A stretch of DNA of 5,757 nucleotides, taken from the NCBI GenBank assembly GCA_020433835.1, contig JAGRBY010000478.1, positions 1 through 5,757 on the forward strand, in the 5' to 3' direction. A program made the position numbers and the translations under genes. The notes under the pieces are model-generated. The model searched no databases, was not told where the DNA came from, and was given only the letters and a program-made list of their open reading frames with translations. The stretch is from Anaerolineae bacterium. Its GTDB lineage: Bacteria; Chloroflexota; Anaerolineae; 4572-78; J111. Shown one piece after another: positions 5,654-5,757 of the stretch (within the stretch, counting starts at the first letter, position 1; each line of letters opens with the position of its first letter).

Positions 5654-5757
5654 ATGATCGTTCTCAGAGCGATTTTTCGTTTTCTTGTATTTGTAATTGC
5701 CGTGGCCGCCATCGTGGTTATTTTAGGGGCCGGCTTTTGGGCTTTTTCAACCCAAAG
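5654..5757 (+). CDS. 5' end of a gene for a membrane-anchored or exported protein (partial)
   Basis: ATG at 5654 opens a frame that continues to the right edge: 34 whole codons with no stop. The product starts with a short basic segment (MIVLRAIFRF) followed by a long hydrophobic stretch to about residue 31, so it is a signal peptide or membrane anchor. GGAG at 5645-5648 lies five bases upstream. There is no lipobox in the visible part. Too little is present to name a family. A four-codon frame (ATG GAG TGC TAA) at 5643-5654 ends in TAATG, overlapping the start by one base, but is probably incidental to the ribosome binding site. Confidence 0.72.
   Translation, partial: MIVLRAIFRFLVFVIAVAAIVVILGAGFWAFSTQ

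Overview
The window reads as ordinary bacterial chromosome, most likely from a member of the Chloroflexota (Anaerolineae-like). This assignment is inference from remembered family resemblance, not a search. It rests on three things: a secreted GH44 glycosidase with an N-terminal jelly-roll module, a lipoprotein combining LysM with a LasA/beta-lytic type M23 domain of a style I associate with that phylum, and mixed ATG/GTG/TTG start use. Base composition is intermediate in the genes and more AT-rich in the large intergenic region. I see no rRNA, tRNA, CRISPR array, transposase or phage gene.

Layout. Bases 1-769 (+) hold the 3' end of one gene and a complete second gene, overlapping by 4 bases. 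Both appear to encode envelope-associated beta-rich proteins with similar C-terminal thirds, so they look like tandem paralogues. Bases 835-3015 (-) encode a secreted GH44 beta-1,4-glucanase/xyloglucanase with a carbohydrate-binding-like N-terminal domain. The gap between these convergent units is only 65 bp.

Bases 3016-3676 form a 661-bp divergent intergenic region. It contains a candidate promoter for the glycosidase, a very good extended -10 promoter for the rightward gene, a perfect 12-bp palindrome over another -10-like element, and an AU-rich hairpin just before the rightward start codon.

Bases 3677-5257 (+) encode a lipoprotein with a LysM domain, a helical middle region and an M23 peptidase domain. 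Its stop lies one base from the end of a convergent 62-codon gene (5259-5447, -). Bases 5555-5628 carry a promoter followed at once by a terminator-like hairpin with a T tract, and a membrane-anchored or exported protein begins at 5654 and runs off the window.

Nearly all the recognisable products act at or outside the membrane: glucan hydrolysis, cell-wall binding and peptide cleavage, and membrane-anchored proteins of unknown role. The divergent pair could share regulation of polysaccharide use and envelope remodelling, but only their arrangement supports this. I did not find a convincing new multi-gene system. The most unusual points are the M23A-like zinc-site spacing with an EF-hand-like insert, the promoter-proximal terminator-like hairpin, and the rich but unexplained intergenic region.
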